A stretch of DNA of 64,000 bases from JASHSH01 sp036490215 (GTDB taxonomy: Bacteria; Pseudomonadota; Alphaproteobacteria; Rhodospirillales; Magnetospirillaceae), in the NCBI GenBank assembly GCA_036490215.1, contig DASXEH010000069.1:124001-188000 (forward strand), in the 5' to 3' direction. The notes beneath the pieces were generated by a model. That model was not told the origin of the DNA, did no database searches, and was given only the letters and a program-made list of their open reading frames with translations. The translations under genes were made by a program, and so were the position numbers. Within the stretch, counting starts at the first letter, position 1. Every line of letters starts with the position of its first letter. Of the stretch, positions 26,003-33,974 are shown piece by piece.

Positions 26003-27535
26003 ATGGATTATCCAGCGGATACGGTCATCAATTTGCTCGCAAGCGGCGCGGCGGCCGACCCGGCGATCGGCGCGCCTGATCGGCCGTGGCTCACGCATGA
26101 TGGCCTGCGCGCGCTGTGCAAACGCACGGTCGACTCCCTCAACGCAATGGGGATCGGGCGCGGTGATCGCGTCGGTATCGTTTTGCCGAACGGGCCCGAG
26201 GCCGCATCGTCTTTCGTCGCTATCGCGACCGGGGCCACCACGGCGCCGCTCAACGCCGCCTATCGCGCCGACGAGTTCGAATTCTATCTCTCCGATCTCA
26301 ATGCCAAGGCGCTGGTGATCCTCGAAGGGATGGAAAGCCCATCGCGTGACGTGGCGGCTAAGCGCAATATCCCGATCGTCGCGCTGGTGCCGAATGCGAG
26401 TGGCCCGGCCGGCGATTTCACGCTGAAACCCGAGAAGCCGCTCACCGGCAAAGCCGCGAAGCCGGGCATGGCCGAAAGTGACGATATCGCGCTGGTGCTC
26501 CATACCTCTGGCACAACGTCGCGCCCTAAGATCGTACCGCTCAGCCATATCAACATCACGGCCTCTGCCTACCACATCGGCGCCACGCTGCAGCTAAAGC
26601 CGGGCGATGTCTGCCTCAACATCATGCCGCTGTTCCATATCCATGGGCTGATCGCGGCAACGCTGTCGAGCCTAGCGGCCGGTGCGGCGGTCTCGTGCTC
26701 GCCGGGTTTCAACGCGCTGAAGTTCTTCGGCTGGGTAGAGCAAGTCCGCCCGAGTTGGTACACGGCCGTCCCGACGATGCATCAGGCGATCCTGACCCGC
26801 GCCGCGCGCAATGAAGCGGTCATCAAGGGTAGCCGTCTGCGCTTCCTGCGCTCGTCTTCCGCGTCTTTGCCGCCGCAGGTGATGACTGAACTCGAAGAAG
26901 TCTTCGGCGTGCCAGTGATCGAGGCTTATGGGATGACCGAGGCCGCGCATCAGATGGCGTCGAATCCCTTGCCGCCGCAGCCGCACTACGCCGGCTCGGT
27001 CGGCATCGCCGCCGGTCCCGAAGTCGGGATCATGGATGACACCGGCAATCTACTGAAAGCGGGCGAGCTCGGCGAAATCGTGATTCGCGGCCGCGACGTG
27101 ACCAAAGGCTACGAGAACAATCCCGATGCGAACGCCAAGGCGTTCACCAACGGCTGGTTCCGCACCGGCGATCAAGGCACGCTCGACGATGCGGGCTATC
27201 TGCGCCTGACCGGCCGTCTCAAGGAGCTGATCAATCGCGGCGGCGAGAAGGTGAGCCCGCTCGAAGTCGACGCGATCCTGATGGATCATCCGGCGGTCGA
27301 GCAATGCTTGGCCTTCGCCATGCCCCATAAGATGCTGGGTGAGGAAGTGGCAGCCGCCATCGTGTTGCGCGAGGGCCAGAGCGCCGACGAGCGCGAGCTG
27401 CGTGACTTCGCCGCGTCACGTCTGGCCGACTTCAAGGTGCCGCGCAAGATCGTCTTCCTGAAGGAGATCCCGAAGGGGGCGACCGGCAAGCTGCAGCGCA
27501 TCGGGCTGGCGGAGAAGCTGGGGCTGACCGCCTGA
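26003..27535 (+). CDS. Acyl-CoA synthetase, oxalyl-CoA-synthetase-like
   Basis: 510 residues of the ANL family. P-loop-like TSGTTSRPK (~172-180), RSSSASLPPQVM, AYGMTEAAHQMASNPLPP, the GWFRTGDQG hinge region and terminal PKGATGKLQR with the catalytic Lys. The ASNPLP segment is a mark of the oxalate-CoA ligase (AAE3/Pcs60) branch. It would activate a short acid, possibly oxalate, to its CoA ester using ATP. A strong ggaggggagg ribosome site precedes the ATG. Its stop overlaps the next gene's ATG by one base. Confidence 0.85.
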   Translation: MDYPADTVINLLASGAAADPAIGAPDRPWLTHDGLRALCKRTVDSLNAMGIGRGDRVGIVLPNGPEAASSFVAIATGATTAPLNAAYRADEFEFYLSDLNAKALVILEGMESPSRDVAAKRNIPIVALVPNASGPAGDFTLKPEKPLTGKAAKPGMAESDDIALVLHTSGTTSRPKIVPLSHINITASAYHIGATLQLKPGDVCLNIMPLFHIHGLIAATLSSLAAGAAVSCSPGFNALKFFGWVEQVRPSWYTAVPTMHQAILTRAARNEAVIKGSRLRFLRSSSASLPPQVMTELEEVFGVPVIEAYGMTEAAHQMASNPLPPQPHYAGSVGIAAGPEVGIMDDTGNLLKAGELGEIVIRGRDVTKGYENNPDANAKAFTNGWFRTGDQGTLDDAGYLRLTGRLKELINRGGEKVSPLEVDAILMDHPAVEQCLAFAMPHKMLGEEVAAAIVLREGQSADERELRDFAASRLADFKVPRKIVFLKEIPKGATGKLQRIGLAEKLGLTA

Positions 27536-28512
27536 TGAAAATTGCCATCTTCGGCGCGGGCGCGATCGGCGGCTGGCTGGGCGTCAAGCTGCACCAGGCC
27601 GGCGCGGAAGTGACGTTCATAGCGCGCGGGCCGCATCTGGCGGCGATGCAGGCCAACGGCGTCACATTGAAAAGCGGCGGCGAGTCGGTCACGGCGCGTC
27701 CACGCCTCGTCGCCGACGCCGTTGAAGCCGGCGTGCAGGATTACGTGTTCGTCACGCTCAAGGCGCACAGCCTGCCTGGCGCCGCGCCGCAGATCGCCAA
27801 ATTGATGGGTCTCGAAACGACACTCGTCACCGGCGTCAATGGCGTGCCGTACTGGTACTTCTATGGCATCGAGTCGCCCTACAAAGACCGCGTGGTCGAA
27901 AGCGTCGATCCGGGTGGCGTGTTGTGGAAGACCCTGCCGCCGAAGCAGGTGATCGGCTCGGTGGTCTATCCGGCGGCCGAAGTAGTCGAGCCCGGCGTGA
28001 TCGAACATACCTATGGCGACCGTATCTCGCTCGGTGAGCCGGACGGATCGCGAAGCCCGCGCGCCGAGGCTTTGTCGAAGGTGATGATCGCGGCGGGCGT
28101 TAAAGCGCCGGTGCGGCCGCGCATCCGCGACGAGATCTGGGTCAAGCTCTGGGGCAATCTCGCCTTCAACCCGATGTCGGCGCTGACCACGGCAACGCTC
28201 GACAAGCTCACCGCGCCCGGCGCGCTGCGCGATACGGCCCGCGCGATGATGGTCGAGGCGCAAGCTGTGGCCGAGGCGCTGGGTATCAAATTCGCGATTG
28301 GTGTCGATCAGCGCATCGACGGCGCGGCTGAGGTCGGCGTGCACAAGACGTCGATGCTGCAGGACCTCGAGCGCGGACGGCCGATGGAGATCGACGCGCT
28401 CTTGGGGGCGGTGGTCGAGCTCGGCGCGCTGGTCGGCAAGCCGATGCCGATCTGTGCGGCGGTGCTGGGGCTCGTACGCGAACGCGCGCGGCAGGCCGGC
28501 TGCTACGCCTGA
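27535..28512 (+). CDS. panE: 2-dehydropantoate 2-reductase-family (ApbA/PanE) enzyme
   Basis: 325 residues. N-terminal Rossmann motif GAGAIGGWLG for NADP, ILE/KAHSL segment, C-terminal helical domain with the catalytic Lys region (EIWVKLWGNLAFNPMSALT) and the late EIDALLG motif. In CoA synthesis it reduces ketopantoate to pantoate. The gene overlaps the CoA ligase stop by one base, so the pair is translated together; that context also allows a different 2-keto acid substrate, since this family is broad. Confidence 0.82.
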   Translation: MKIAIFGAGAIGGWLGVKLHQAGAEVTFIARGPHLAAMQANGVTLKSGGESVTARPRLVADAVEAGVQDYVFVTLKAHSLPGAAPQIAKLMGLETTLVTGVNGVPYWYFYGIESPYKDRVVESVDPGGVLWKTLPPKQVIGSVVYPAAEVVEPGVIEHTYGDRISLGEPDGSRSPRAEALSKVMIAAGVKAPVRPRIRDEIWVKLWGNLAFNPMSALTTATLDKLTAPGALRDTARAMMVEAQAVAEALGIKFAIGVDQRIDGAAEVGVHKTSMLQDLERGRPMEIDALLGAVVELGALVGKPMPICAAVLGLVRERARQAGCYA

Positions 28513-28937
28513 ACCAATCGTTTCATCATGAAGAAACGGTCGTGGCCCGGCATGAAAGCCTCGATCGTACCGAAGCATGTGAAGCCGAGCCCTTCGTAGA
28601 AGGGCCGCGCTTGGAAGCTGAAGGTGTCGAGCCAGATGCCACGGCACTGGCGGCGCACGGCTTCTTCTTCGGCAAGCAGCATCAGCTTGGTGCCGAGCCC
28701 GGTTCCGCGGCGCGATTCCGGGAGGAACAGAAGCTCGACGATCAGCCAGTGCCAGGAGGTGCGGCCCCACAAGCCACCTTCGACGCGGGTGCCATCTGCC
28801 GAACGCACCGGAATGACCAGTGGGCGCGGATTGGCGGGCCCGGCTACGGCCTCACCGGCCGCAAGGATGCCTTTCAGAATGACGTCCCGATCCGCCGGGT
28901 CGGGCGTGTCGGTCACCTTCAATTCGATCTCGGCCAT
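28503..28937 (-). CDS. GNAT-family N-acetyltransferase
   Basis: 144 residues. Acetyl-CoA pyrophosphate-binding loop as RRGTGLGTKLM (motif A, ~78-88), followed by WLDTFSFQARPFYEGLGF (motif B), a layout common among small-molecule GNATs. It converges with the panE-like gene and overlaps its end by ten bases. Acceptor substrate not predictable. Confidence 0.85.
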   Translation of the reverse strand: MAEIELKVTDTPDPADRDVILKGILAAGEAVAGPANPRPLVIPVRSADGTRVEGGLWGRTSWHWLIVELLFLPESRRGTGLGTKLMLLAEEEAVRRQCRGIWLDTFSFQARPFYEGLGFTCFGTIEAFMPGHDRFFMMKRLVQA

Positions 28938-29004
28938 GGCTCTGCCTCAGTTACTGATCTGATTTACCTACAGATTCCATAGGGCAGGGGGCAAGATCAA
29001 TCGA

Positions 29005-29045
29005 TTGACTTTTATAGATTTAAATGATATTAATAATTATTATCA
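29005..29045 (+). promoter_or_regulatory. mntH promoter with palindromic metal-repressor operator
   Basis: A candidate -35 ttgact (29005-29010), 17-bp spacer and -10 tattaa (29028-29033) sit 16-56 bases before the transporter ATG. Over the -10 lies a 21-bp palindrome, TGATA...TATCA at 29025-29045, matching its own reverse complement at 18 of 21 positions. The form is like Fur/Mur/MntR-type operators. Repression by a manganese- or iron-bound regulator is the natural reading. Confidence 0.65.
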
Positions 29046-29060
29046 ATTTTGAGATCGCCC

Positions 29061-30347
29061 ATGTCCTCGCTCATCGCATCCATTGTCGCCAATGACGACA
29101 TTCGGCACACATCAGGTCTGAAGCAGGCGGTGCGCGGCCTGGTTGGGCCCGGCTTGCTCGTGGCGGTCGGTTATGTCGATCCCGGCAATTGGGCGACCGA
29201 CATCGCCGGCGGCACCGGCTATGGCTACGCGCTGCTGACGGTGGTGGTGTTGGCCGGCGTGCTGGCGATGGGTGTCCAGGCGCTGGTCGCGCGGGTGACT
29301 GTGGCGACGGGTGAGGATTTGGCGAGCTTGTCCCGGCGCGTATTGCCAAGGTCGGTGGCGATAGCGTCGTGGCTGGCGGCCGAGGCGGCGATCCTGGCGA
29401 CGGCGCTGGCCGAGTTGGTTGGTGGCGCAATCGCGTTGCGGCTGTTGTTCGGTCTCTCGCTGGAGATCGGCCTGGTGGCGACCGCTGCCGCCACGATTGT
29501 CGCGATGACGCTATGGAAGAACCGCGCCGACCTGCAAGAGAAGATCATAGGCATCCTGATCGCGATCGTAACCCTGTCGTTCCTGGCCCTGCTGATTGCG
29601 GCGCGGCCCGATGGCGGTGCGATCATGAGTGGCATTGCCGTCAGTGGGCATGTGCTGACGCATGACCGCGGCGCGACCCTGGTGGCGCTGGGCATCGTTG
29701 GCGCCACGATCATGCCGCACAATCTGTATCTGCATTCGGGGCTGTTGGCGCAGCGGTTGCGCGGCTTGCCCAAGATTGCCGCTTCCGTCGCGCTGAAAAC
29801 CGCGGTGGGCGATACCGTTGTGTCGTTGACGCTGGCCACCCTGGTCAATGCCGCGATCCTGATCGTGGCGGCCTCGTCGATCGCCGGCGGTGCAGTCGCG
29901 GTGGCGAGCTTGGACGATGCTCACGCCGCGATGAAGGTCGTACTGGGCGGCGGTGCGGCGTTGCTCTTTGCGATCGCGTTATACGCAGCCGGTCAGAGCT
30001 CGGCGATCACCGGTGTCGTGGCCGGGCACATGTTGACCAATGGTTTCCGTGGCCGGGCGAGCACGAGCAGCCTGCGTGGCATTGTCACGCGCGTGATCGC
30101 GGTGGCTGTTGGCTTCACGCTGATGACGGGGCAGGGCGGCCGCACCCCGGACGAGGTTTTGGTGCTGAGCCAGGTCGTGCTGTCGCTGGCTTTGCCCTTC
30201 GCGCTGCTGCCGCTAGTCGTGATTGCCGCGCGCAAGGCTGTGATGGGCCGGTTCGTGTTGGGACGGGCGGCGCTAGCAATGGCGGTGTCCGCCGTCGCGG
30301 TAATCGTCGCGCTGGACCTCTACCTGATGGCTGACTCGGTCGCTTGA
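29061..30347 (+). CDS. mntH: Nramp-family divalent metal (Mn2+/Fe2+) transporter
   Basis: 428 residues from ATG 29061 (a TTG at 29049 is in frame). Membrane protein with about eleven helices. The metal-binding motifs of Nramp proteins are present: DPGNWATDIAGG in TM1 and MPHNLYLHSG in TM6. It imports Mn2+ with protons across the inner membrane. A palindromic operator overlaps its promoter. Ends nine bases before the convergent HIT gene. Confidence 0.93.
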   Translation: MSSLIASIVANDDIRHTSGLKQAVRGLVGPGLLVAVGYVDPGNWATDIAGGTGYGYALLTVVVLAGVLAMGVQALVARVTVATGEDLASLSRRVLPRSVAIASWLAAEAAILATALAELVGGAIALRLLFGLSLEIGLVATAAATIVAMTLWKNRADLQEKIIGILIAIVTLSFLALLIAARPDGGAIMSGIAVSGHVLTHDRGATLVALGIVGATIMPHNLYLHSGLLAQRLRGLPKIAASVALKTAVGDTVVSLTLATLVNAAILIVAASSIAGGAVAVASLDDAHAAMKVVLGGGAALLFAIALYAAGQSSAITGVVAGHMLTNGFRGRASTSSLRGIVTRVIAVAVGFTLMTGQGGRTPDEVLVLSQVVLSLALPFALLPLVVIAARKAVMGRFVLGRAALAMAVSAVAVIVALDLYLMADSVA

Positions 30348-30356
30348 TCGCGTCGA

Positions 30357-30719
30357 TCAGTGTTCCACCAGCATGTGGCCCATCCGCTTGCCACCGAACA
30401 GGTGAACATGCAGATGGGGCACGGTTTGCTCGCTGTCGCGGCCATGGTTGCTGAGGAGGCGATAGCCGGGCTCGTCAAGGCCGAGCTGCTTCGCCACGGC
30501 ACCGACAGCGCGTACGAAGCCGGTGATCAACTCCGGTGACGCGGTAGCCGAGAAATCCGCCCAGGAGACGAACTCGCCCTTCGGCAGCACCAGCACATGC
30601 ACGGGCGCTTGCGGGTTGATGTCGTTGAAGGCGAGCGCGAACTCGTCCTCATAGACCTTGTTGCACGGAATCTCGCCGTGCAGAATCTTGGCGAAGATGT
30701 TGTTGCGGTCGTATGCCAT
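30357..30719 (-). CDS. hinT: HIT-family (HinT-like) nucleotide hydrolase
   Basis: 120 residues ending the leftward his cluster. The histidine triad HLHVHLFGG (H-x-H-x-H) is near the C-terminus, and the N-terminal FAKILHGEIPCNKVYEDE is typical of HinT. It hydrolyses adenosine phosphoramidates. Its position after hisE is common in alphaproteobacteria. Confidence 0.92.
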   Translation of the reverse strand: MAYDRNNIFAKILHGEIPCNKVYEDEFALAFNDINPQAPVHVLVLPKGEFVSWADFSATASPELITGFVRAVGAVAKQLGLDEPGYRLLSNHGRDSEQTVPHLHVHLFGGKRMGHMLVEH

Positions 30720-30743
30720 CTCGGCCTCTCAGTCTCTTTGTGT

Positions 30744-30846
30744 GGCCCATCCTTCGAGGGTCGCTGCGCGACCACCTCAGGATGAGGTTTCAATCTAGAT
30801 CCTCATGGTGAGTCGCTTTGCGCAGCAAAGTCTCGAACCATGGGCC
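30744..30846. repeat. Compound palindromic intergenic repeat
   Basis: Between hinT and hisE. Outer arms ggcccatccttcga (30744-30757) and tcgaaccatgggcc (30833-30846) are complementary at 12 of 14 positions. Inside are smaller hairpins: ggtcgc/gcgacc, cctca/tgagg and ctttgc/gcaaag. The pattern resembles dispersed palindromic elements known from Bradyrhizobium/Rhodopseudomonas-type genomes, so other copies are likely elsewhere in this chromosome. It could shape the hisE-hinT transcript. Confidence 0.6.
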
Positions 30847-30853
30847 GCCCGCA

Positions 30854-31174
30854 CTACTTCGAGCGCGAATTCTTTTCTTCGATACCCGATTTGCCCTGGC
30901 GTGCGGCCAAGGCGTCCCAGATCTCCGCCGGCACGATGCCGCAATCGGCCCACAACACCAGCAGGTGATAGAGCAGATCGGCGCTTTCGCTGGCCACGCG
31001 ATCCTTGCCTTCGCTCAGCGCGGCGATGGTGGTCTCCACCGCTTCCTCGCCAAGCTTGCGTGCGATTTTGGGACGGCCTTCGGCGAACAGTTTCGCTGTA
31101 TAGGACGAAGCCGGATCGCCGCCCTTGCGCGAGGCGATGGTGGTGAACAGTTGATCGAGGATGGTCGCGTCCAT
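30854..31174 (-). CDS. hisE: Phosphoribosyl-ATP pyrophosphatase
   Basis: 106 residues from ATG 31174, matching the usual HisE size; the longer upstream frame overlaps hisF and is not coding. Conserved helices KLGEEAVETTIAAL and ESADLLYHLLVLW carry the acidic residues that hold Mg for removing pyrophosphate from phosphoribosyl-ATP, step two of histidine synthesis. HisI is not fused to it and is not in the window. Confidence 0.93.
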   Translation of the reverse strand: MDATILDQLFTTIASRKGGDPASSYTAKLFAEGRPKIARKLGEEAVETTIAALSEGKDRVASESADLLYHLLVLWADCGIVPAEIWDALAARQGKSGIEEKNSRSK

Positions 31175-31188
31175 AATCGGCCTCGCTC

Positions 31189-31950
31189 TCAGTTCATACG
31201 CACGGGAATACCGGCGGCGGCCATGCGTTCTTTCGCTTGCCGGACGGAAAATTCGCCGAAATGGAAGATCGATGCGGCCAGCACGGCGGTGGCGTGGCCG
31301 TCGCGGATGCCTTCGACCATGTGATCGAGATTGCCGACGCCGCCCGAGGCGACTACCGGAATGCGCACCGCGTCGGCCACCGCGCGGGTGAGCGGAATGT
31401 TGAAGCCCTTGCGGGTGCCATCGCGGTCCATCGAGGTCAGTAGGATTTCGCCGGCGCCGTATTCGGCCATGCGCCGCGCCCACTGTACCGCATCGATGCC
31501 GGTGGCGTTGCGGCCGCCATGGGTGAAGATCTCGAACTTGTTCTCGCCGACGCTCTTAGCGTCGATCGCGACTACGATGCACTGGCTGCCGAACTTCTCA
31601 GCGGCTTCACGCACAAATTCGGGATTTTTCACCGCTGCCGTATTGATCGACACTTTGTCGGCGCCGGCCAGCAGCAGCTTGCGGATGTCTTCCACCGCGC
31701 GAACGCCACCGCCCACGGTGAGCGGCATGAAGCACTGCTCGGCGGTGCGGCGCACCACGTCATACAGCGTGTCGCGGCCATCGGACGAGGCGGTGATGTC
31801 GAGGAAGGTGAGCTCGTCGGCGCCGGCCTTGTCGTAGACACGCGCCTGCTCGACCGGATCGCCAGCGTCCACGAGATTGACGAAGTTGATGCCTTTGACC
31901 ACGCGGCCGCCGGTCACGTCGAGGCAGGGGATGACGCGCATCTTCATCAT
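31189..31950 (-). CDS. hisF: Imidazole glycerol phosphate synthase, cyclase subunit
   Basis: 253 residues, a (beta-alpha)8 barrel with catalytic Asp residues in RVIPCLDV (D11-type) and TSMDRDGT (D130-type), plus GGGVR and GGVGN phosphate loops. With HisH it makes IGP and AICAR. It follows hisA by one base, so expression is coupled. Confidence 0.96.
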   Translation of the reverse strand: MMKMRVIPCLDVTGGRVVKGINFVNLVDAGDPVEQARVYDKAGADELTFLDITASSDGRDTLYDVVRRTAEQCFMPLTVGGGVRAVEDIRKLLLAGADKVSINTAAVKNPEFVREAAEKFGSQCIVVAIDAKSVGENKFEIFTHGGRNATGIDAVQWARRMAEYGAGEILLTSMDRDGTRKGFNIPLTRAVADAVRIPVVASGGVGNLDHMVEGIRDGHATAVLAASIFHFGEFSVRQAKERMAAAGIPVRMN

Positions 31951-31951
31951 G

Positions 31952-32677
31952 TCACGCCTCCAAAGTCTTCAGTGCGGCGGCAAGCTCGATCTTGCCGTCA
32001 TAGAGCGCGCGGCCCACGATCACGCCATCGATGCCCGACCCTGCCTTCGCTTTGAGTGCCGACAGATCGTCGAGGCTCGACACGCCACCCGACGCGATCA
32101 CGGGAATGTCGACATGCTCGGCCAATGCGGCGGTGGCGTCCACATTCGGGCCCTGCAGCACACCATCGCGATCGATATCGGTGTAGATGATCGCGGCCAC
32201 GCCGGCATCCTCGAATTGCGCAGCTAGATCATGCGCCGTGGTCTCCGAGGTCTCGACCCAGCCTTCGACGGCCACTTTCCCTTTGCGCGCATCGATGCCG
32301 ACGGCGATGCGTGTCGGGAATTGTTTCGCTGCCTCACGCACGAGTTGAGGATTGCGCAGTGCCGCGGTGCCCAGGATCACGCGCGTCACGCCACGCGCAA
32401 GCCACGACTCGATCGCCGCCATGTCACGGATGCCGCCACCCAGCTGCACCGGCACTTTGGCTGCGTTGACGATGCTTTCGACGGCGGCATTGTTCACCGA
32501 CTTGCCGGTCACTGCGCCGTCGAGATCGACCACGTGAATCCAGTGACAGCCCGCTTGAGCGAAGCTGCGCGCCTGCGCCGCCGGATCGGTGTTGAACACC
32601 GTCGCCGCTGCCATGTCGCCCTTCTTCAGGCGCACGCACACGCCGCCTTTCAGGTCGATGGCGGGATAGAGGATCAT
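31952..32677 (-). CDS. hisA: ProFAR isomerase
   Basis: 241 residues from ATG 32677, which overlaps the hisH stop as ATGA; an ATG three codons earlier would lengthen the overlap. Barrel enzyme with catalytic Asp in YPAIDLKGG and in YTDIDRDG, and GGGIR / GGVSS phosphate loops. It is the paralogue of HisF and supplies its substrate. Confidence 0.95.
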   Translation of the reverse strand: MILYPAIDLKGGVCVRLKKGDMAAATVFNTDPAAQARSFAQAGCHWIHVVDLDGAVTGKSVNNAAVESIVNAAKVPVQLGGGIRDMAAIESWLARGVTRVILGTAALRNPQLVREAAKQFPTRIAVGIDARKGKVAVEGWVETSETTAHDLAAQFEDAGVAAIIYTDIDRDGVLQGPNVDATAALAEHVDIPVIASGGVSSLDDLSALKAKAGSGIDGVIVGRALYDGKIELAAALKTLEA

Positions 32678-33318
32678 GGCTTCCACTTCAGAAAGTTGGA
32701 GATGAGCGTGAGGCCGGTCTTCTGGCTCTTCTCCGGGTGGAACTGCGTCCCGACGATATTGTCGCGCCCGAGCACAGCCGAGACCGGACCGCCGTAATCG
32801 GTGGTGGCCAGCACATGCGCCGGATTGCTCGCGCGGAAATGATAGGAGTGCACGAAATAGGCGTGCTGCCCCGGTTCGATTCCGGCCAATACCGGATAGC
32901 CAGCGTTTTTCAACTCGAGCGTGTTCCAGCCCATATGCGGAATCTTGAGACCGGGATCCGATGGTGTCAGCTCGACCACCTCACCGGGAATCCAGCCCAG
33001 GCCCGGATGATCGCCATATTCGCGGCCCCATTCGGCCAGCAGTTGCATGCCGACGCAAATACCGATCATCGGCTTGCCGCCTTTGATCACGGCTTCCGTC
33101 ATCGCATCCACCATACCGGCCACGGCATAGAGGCCGCGGCGGCAGTCGGCAAACGCGCCAACGCCGGGCAGCACGATCCGGTCGGCGCGCCGCACAAGAT
33201 CGGCATCCGCCGTAACCGTCACAGTTTCATTGAGGCCCGTCTCCGCCACCACACGCTCAAACGCTTTCGCTGCCGAGCGGAGATTGCCCGAGCCATAGTC
33301 GATCACAACGACTGACAT
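32674..33318 (-). CDS. hisH: Imidazole glycerol phosphate synthase, glutamine amidotransferase subunit
   Basis: 214 residues. Class I amidotransferase triad: Cys in GICVGMQLL, His and Glu in TQFHPEKS. It releases ammonia from glutamine and channels it to HisF. The stop codon shares bases with the hisA start, and it follows hisB by three bases. Confidence 0.95.
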   Translation of the reverse strand: MSVVVIDYGSGNLRSAAKAFERVVAETGLNETVTVTADADLVRRADRIVLPGVGAFADCRRGLYAVAGMVDAMTEAVIKGGKPMIGICVGMQLLAEWGREYGDHPGLGWIPGEVVELTPSDPGLKIPHMGWNTLELKNAGYPVLAGIEPGQHAYFVHSYHFRASNPAHVLATTDYGGPVSAVLGRDNIVGTQFHPEKSQKTGLTLISNFLKWKP

Positions 33319-33321
33319 GAC

Positions 33322-33921
33322 TCAGACCTGGCCGCCGATGGTTCCCTTGGTCGAAGGGATCGCCTGCGCCGCGCGCGGGTCGATCGCGACCGCCTGCTTC
33401 AAAGCCCTGGCCAGGCCCTTGAAGCAGGATTCGACGATATGGTGGCTGTTGACGCCATAAAGCGTTTCTACATGCACGTTGGCGCCCACGGTCTGGGCGA
33501 AGGCGTGGAACCATTCTTTCACGAGCTCGGTATCCCACTCGCCCAGCTCGGGGCGCGGGATCGTCACCTTCCACACCAGATAGGGGCGGCCGGAAAGATC
33601 GATGACCACGCGCGTCAGCGTCTCGTCCATGGGGATCATGGCCGAGCCATAGCGCACGATGCCTTTGCGGTCGCCCAAAGCCTTGGAGACCGCCTCACCA
33701 ATCGTCAGGCCGGAATCTTCCGTCGTGTGATGTCCATCGATATGCAGGTCCCCCTGGACCTTGAGGTCCAGATCGATCAGGCCGTGCCGCGACAGCTGCT
33801 CGAGCATATGGTCGAGAAAGCCGATCCCTGTGTGCACGGCATAGCTGCCAGTCCCGTCAAGATTGACGGTGGCGCTGATCTTGGTCTCCTTGGTGTTGCG
33901 CTCGACGGTGGCGGTGCGCAT
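33322..33921 (-). CDS. hisB: Imidazoleglycerol-phosphate dehydratase
   Basis: 199 residues, monofunctional form without the phosphatase half. Metal-binding motifs GFLDHMLEQL, DGHHTTED, and VNSHHIVES are intact. First gene of the leftward hisB-H-A-F-E run. A 53-base gap to the divergent drug-exporter gene must hold both promoters. Confidence 0.96.
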   Translation of the reverse strand: MRTATVERNTKETKISATVNLDGTGSYAVHTGIGFLDHMLEQLSRHGLIDLDLKVQGDLHIDGHHTTEDSGLTIGEAVSKALGDRKGIVRYGSAMIPMDETLTRVVIDLSGRPYLVWKVTIPRPELGEWDTELVKEWFHAFAQTVGANVHVETLYGVNSHHIVESCFKGLARALKQAVAIDPRAAQAIPSTKGTIGGQV

Positions 33922-33974
33922 GATGGGCTGCTCCTTGCGGCGGCTTTAGTAGCAGGAACTGCGAGGAAGCGCCA

